Source: Victivallales bacterium
GTDB taxonomy: Bacteria; Verrucomicrobiota; Lentisphaeria; Oligosphaerales; Lenti-02
DNA length: 8,747 bases
Assembly: GCA_018648945.1 (NCBI GenBank)
Contig: JABGQJ010000301.1
Location: 1 to 8,747 of the forward strand
Direction of reading: 5' to 3'
Shown here in pieces: positions 5,667 through 8,747 of the stretch. The notes beneath the pieces are model-generated. The model ran no database searches, had not been told where the DNA came from, and saw only the letters and a program-made list of their open reading frames with translations. A program made the position numbers and the translations under genes. Positions within the stretch are counted from its first letter, which is position 1; each line of letters begins with the position of its first letter.

Positions 5667-6905
5667 CTAGAGTAGCTTGATCAGGTCGATGAGCGGCAGG
5701 AACAGCGCGATGACGATGGTGCCGACGAGGACGGCCAGCACGACAATCATCGCCGGCTCGATGAGGGAGGTGAGTGCTTCCACGGCATTGTCCACCTCCT
5801 CCTCGTAGGTGCCCGCCACGCGGGTCAGCATCTCGGGCAGGGCCCCGGTCTCCTCGCCGACCTGGACCATGCCGGTAAGCACGGCGGGAAAGGCCCCGGT
5901 CTTCCCCATCGTGCCGCTCATGCTCTCGCCCTCCTTGACCGCATCGTGGAGCTTCTGCACGGCTCCGGAAATGACTCGGTTCGGGCTGGCATTGCGGACA
6001 ATCTGCAGCGCACTGAGAATGGGTACCCCAGATTGGGCGAGGGTGCCCAGGGTGCGGCAGAACTGAGCGCAGGCGGACATGCGCAGCAGGCGGCCGAACC
6101 CCGGCAGGCGCAGGAGCAACCGGTCTGACGCCTGGGCACCCAGTTCGTTCATCCGGGCCAGACGGACTGCAGCCACAGCGGCCACGAGGCCCATGGCAAT
6201 CAGGTAGAAGCGGTGGATCAGGATGTTGCTGGCCCCGATCACCCAGCGGGTGAGGTCCGGCAGGGGGTTGCCGTTCAGCATTTGCTCGAACATCGCCGCG
6301 AATTTGGGGACAATGAAGATCATCAGCCCGGCGGTGATCAGCAACGCCACCGTGCAGACCATGGCGGGGTAGGCCAGCGCGCTGCGCACCTTCCGGCCGA
6401 TGCGGCGGCGCTTCTCCAGGTACTCCGCCTGTCGGTCGAGAACCTGGTCCAGCGCCCCCGATATCTCGCCTGCGCGGGCCATGCTCACGTACAGCCGGTC
6501 GAAGCTGCGCGGGTGCTGTCCCAGGGCCTCGCAGAACGAACTGCCGCCCTCGATGGCCTCCCCCAGTCTGCTAATCACCTGCTTCCCGCCCAGGTCGGTC
6601 TGTTGCTGCTCAAGCAGGCGCAACGCCCGCAACAGGGGCATGCCTGCGTCAAGGAGCGTGGCGAGCTGGCGAGTGAAATCGCAGAGCGCCTTGCCCTTCA
6701 GGCGCGGACCGAAGAAGTGCCCGGCCGCCGCTGGTGCCACCGCCTTGCGCGGAGCGCCCCCCCCGCTAGCACGTTCGACCAGCTGGGTGGGGAAAAGCCC
6801 CTGCCGTCTGATCTTCTCACTTGCGGCCTGCTCGGTCATGGCCTCGATGGTTCCTTGGGACTCGTGGCCGACCGCATCCATCGCGCAGTAGTTGAAGGTG
6901 TTCAC
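5667..6905 (-). CDS. Type II secretion / type IV pilus inner-membrane protein, GspF/PilC family
   Basis: A 412-residue protein, normal length for the family. The GTG start at 6905 follows AGGAGA by 5 nt. Residues 1-45 form the usual N-terminal part (aromatic start, G-x-I-E-A, GLFPTQL). Two T2SSF domains follow, about 75-198 and 278-400, with the repeated pattern FTRQLATLLDAGMPLLRAL (77-95) and FCRTLGTLAQSGVPILSAL (282-300). Membrane helices are near 181-200, 232-250 and 384-406, the standard three. The protein forms the inner-membrane platform that works with an assembly ATPase to build a pilus or pseudopilus. No GspE/PilB ATPase, PilT or pilin gene is in the window, so it is an orphan here; the partners must be elsewhere. 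Flanked by the GH20 gene (89 bp) and the sigma module, all on the same strand. Confidence 0.95.
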   Translation of the reverse strand: MNTFNYCAMDAVGHESQGTIEAMTEQAASEKIRRQGLFPTQLVERASGGGAPRKAVAPAAAGHFFGPRLKGKALCDFTRQLATLLDAGMPLLRALRLLEQQQTDLGGKQVISRLGEAIEGGSSFCEALGQHPRSFDRLYVSMARAGEISGALDQVLDRQAEYLEKRRRIGRKVRSALAYPAMVCTVALLITAGLMIFIVPKFAAMFEQMLNGNPLPDLTRWVIGASNILIHRFYLIAMGLVAAVAAVRLARMNELGAQASDRLLLRLPGFGRLLRMSACAQFCRTLGTLAQSGVPILSALQIVRNASPNRVISGAVQKLHDAVKEGESMSGTMGKTGAFPAVLTGMVQVGEETGALPEMLTRVAGTYEEEVDNAVEALTSLIEPAMIVVLAVLVGTIVIALFLPLIDLIKLL

Positions 6906-6994
6906 GGCTGTCTCCTGTCGTTCGGGTTTCTACCCATATAGACGGAGGCATCGCGAAAACCGCGCGAAGTCTTCGAGAAAGAACGCGGGAAACT

Positions 6995-8747
6995 CTACCG
7001 CCACCCCGTTGCCGCGATCAGCACCGGGCGCACCTTGTCCGCGCCGGACACGAAGTCGATGGATTCGACCGCCACGTCGGGGTAGGGGTTCTGCCAACGG
7101 AACACGCTCAGCCGGATCTGCGCGCCGCCCTTGGTCTTGCCTTGCCATGCCGTCTCCGCCAAGGCGGGGCCAAGCTGGCTGTTCCAGTCGGCAATCTCCT
7201 TGTTCCAGCGGAGGGGCACGACCACCTCTCGCCCGTCGGCGAGGTAGATGACATAGCTACCGAGCGTGCCGGGATTGACCTTCCGACGGTCGTAGATATG
7301 GCGGGTGAAGGTGGCCGGCCGCTCGCAGGTGTGCAGGAAGGCCAGCCCCTTCACCTTCGCTGCCACCGGGATCTGCCAGGCGCGGTTCGGCAGGGCGGGA
7401 TTGGGATCCTCGTTCCGGGCCAGGACTGTGCACTGGGTACCCTTGGCGGGGATCTCGAAGGGCACGTTGGCGAGCCATTGCCGGGCCGTCGGCAGACTGG
7501 ACAGATCATGGTCGGGACCATCGCCAAGCCAGCCCGTGCGGTCCTCGTTGTCGGCCAGGCGGCGATTGGCGCAGCCGCTGAGATCAAGGGGCAGGAACTC
7601 CTTGGGGGGCGTGGACGGACTGTCGTGGAGTTGCCGGAAAATGGCGCTCGGCTCGAAGCCAAGCTCGTCGAGCTTGGGCTCGCGGGGCGACCAGGAGAAC
7701 TCGGCGCTAAGCGGAATGCCCGTGGTCAGCCGAATCTCCTTGCGGATGTTGTGCATGCCATACCAGGTGGTGCCACCGTAGCCCAGCAGATCGTTCTGTT
7801 TGGTCTCCCAGGCGAAGCGGGTGACATTGAGGGGCTCGTACCAACCGCTGGCGATGACCTCGAATCCCTGCTTCTTGAAGAAGCCCAGGCTGGGGAAGGA
7901 GCTCTGCGCTCCGTAGTGCCAATCGAACATGATCACGTCGCGCGGGATCCTGGGCAGAGCTGCGGCCGTGTTGTATGGCGGTTTGCCGTTGTGTTCGACA
8001 AGCAACTGGTCGCCCCACATGCACATGCGCAAGTTCTTCTTCTTCAGGAAACCGTGCAGCCGCAGGATTTCCTCGGCCAGGAGTTCGCCGCCCGGCGTGC
8101 CCTTGCAGCGGGGGCAGACCCCAATCGGCTCGAAGGTGATCTCGTCCAGGCCCACGTGGAAGTACTTGGCGTTGGGGAAGCACTCCAGCTGCTCTTCGAT
8201 CAGGGGGAACACGAGCTTCTCGTGTACCTCGGGATGGCGCGGACAGTAGTTCCACTGCTTCCAGCGGGCCTTGGGATCGGGCACCGGGACCTCGGCGAAG
8301 TCCCGGTACTTCTCCTTGCCGGTGAAGTAGGTGAAGTGGGAGAAGCACTGGGTCATGGGGATCGCCTCCATGCCCAGACTCTCGGTCAAGGCCACCAACT
8401 CGCGTAGTTCCTGCTTGGTGAGCACGCTCTCGCTGCGCGACAAATCGGGGTCGCGCTCGTAGCGCAGGCGGTTGTCGATCTGAAAGGCGACCCAGTTCAT
8501 CTTCAGCGCCGCCATCGTCCGGATCAGCTGCTTGGCCTCGGGCAGGGCAGCGCTGTTCTCGGGGGCGATCAGGTGCCAGCCGCGCCACTGCATCAACGGC
8601 CAATCTGTCACCAGGGCCCGCTTCACGGCCACGCCATCGGGCATGCGGGTCATCAGTTGGCGCAAGGTCTGGATGCCGTGGCGCAGGCCTTGGGGCGTCC
8701 GTGCGGAGAGCGTGATCGGGATAGCACGGGTGTCGAGCCGATAGGAC
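6995..8747 (-). CDS. GH20 beta-hexosaminidase-like enzyme (5' end outside window)
   Basis: The frame is open from the window edge to TAG at 6997-6995, giving 583 complete codons; the N-terminus lies beyond 8747. The frame continues upstream of the TTG at 8665 with TPQGLRHGIQTLRQLM, the end of the N-terminal GH20b-type domain, so that TTG is not the start. Counting from the edge, the catalytic barrel covers about 50-370. It carries FHVGLDE, with D201 and E202 matching the Asp-Glu pair used in substrate-assisted cleavage of N-acetylhexosaminides. A CPRC knuckle at 211-214 and MWGDQ at 243-247 follow, as in GH20-like proteins of planctomycete-type bacteria. Residues 384-583 form a beta-rich accessory domain, perhaps carbohydrate-binding. 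Expected role: removing terminal N-acetylglucosamine or N-acetylgalactosamine from glycans. An export signal, if any, is outside the window. Activity is likely, substrate inferred. Confidence 0.9.
   Translation of the reverse strand, partial: SYRLDTRAIPITLSARTPQGLRHGIQTLRQLMTRMPDGVAVKRALVTDWPLMQWRGWHLIAPENSAALPEAKQLIRTMAALKMNWVAFQIDNRLRYERDPDLSRSESVLTKQELRELVALTESLGMEAIPMTQCFSHFTYFTGKEKYRDFAEVPVPDPKARWKQWNYCPRHPEVHEKLVFPLIEEQLECFPNAKYFHVGLDEITFEPIGVCPRCKGTPGGELLAEEILRLHGFLKKKNLRMCMWGDQLLVEHNGKPPYNTAAALPRIPRDVIMFDWHYGAQSSFPSLGFFKKQGFEVIASGWYEPLNVTRFAWETKQNDLLGYGGTTWYGMHNIRKEIRLTTGIPLSAEFSWSPREPKLDELGFEPSAIFRQLHDSPSTPPKEFLPLDLSGCANRRLADNEDRTGWLGDGPDHDLSSLPTARQWLANVPFEIPAKGTQCTVLARNEDPNPALPNRAWQIPVAAKVKGLAFLHTCERPATFTRHIYDRRKVNPGTLGSYVIYLADGREVVVPLRWNKEIADWNSQLGPALAETAWQGKTKGGAQIRLSVFRWQNPYPDVAVESIDFVSGADKVRPVLIAATGWR

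Noticed and set aside
6951..6967. Inverted repeat TCGCG/CGCGA between the GH20 and PilC genes as a terminator.
   Set aside because: The stem is only 5 bp and no T-run follows on the minus strand; short CG-rich pairs are common at this base composition.
7142..8407. A 421-codon open frame on the plus strand.
   Set aside because: It is antisense to the GH20-like gene, which has the catalytic GLDE motif; it has no recognisable domain or ribosome site.
8663..8665. TTG start for the GH20-like protein.
   Set aside because: The frame continues to the window edge with TPQGLRHGIQTLRQLM, a conserved GH20 linker to the barrel, so the start lies outside.

Overview
The window is compact, GC-rich bacterial chromosomal DNA with seven protein genes of at least 190 codons, two of them cut by the window edges, plus one candidate 13-codon leader ORF. 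I see no tRNA, rRNA, CRISPR array, insertion sequence or phage gene. The mix points to a saccharolytic bacterium from the Planctomycetota/Verrucomicrobiota/Armatimonadota part of the tree, probably a metagenome-assembled genome: exported glycosidase-like proteins, an AP-endonuclease-2-fold sugar isomerase, an ECF sigma factor with a zinc-finger anti-sigma, and a stand-alone PilC/GspF protein. That placement is inferred from gene content and not proven.

Layout from left to right. Positions 1-1651 (minus, 3' end missing) encode an exported glycoside-hydrolase-like protein with a D-x-D-G-D-G loop. Positions 1733-2446 (minus) encode a membrane metal-transporter-like protein with a cytoplasm- or periplasm-facing His-rich loop. 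A 189-bp divergent intergenic region follows. Positions 2636-3571 (plus) encode a dienelactone-hydrolase/acetyl-esterase-type alpha/beta hydrolase. It converges, with 12 bp and a hairpin between, on a sugar phosphate isomerase/epimerase-like TIM barrel at 3584-4351 (minus).

Upstream on the same minus strand lie a zinc-finger anti-sigma factor (4438-5022), its ECF sigma factor (5019-5579, ATGA overlap), a possible leader ORF overlapping the sigma start (5576-5617), a PilC/GspF inner-membrane protein (5667-6905) and a GH20-type hexosaminidase-like enzyme (6995 to beyond 8747, 5' end missing).

The five minus-strand genes from 8747 to 3584 are separated by gaps of about 90 bp or overlap, so read-through is possible. 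Only the sigma/anti-sigma pair, and perhaps the leader ORF, is clearly coupled. The carbohydrate genes (GH20, isomerase, esterase-like hydrolase, GH-like protein) suggest polysaccharide or aminosugar use, perhaps controlled by the sigma/anti-sigma pair; this link is inferred from position alone. No wholly new multi-gene system is evident. The least expected features are the leader ORF, the His-rich transporter loop, the two hairpins, and the calcium-type loop in the first protein.
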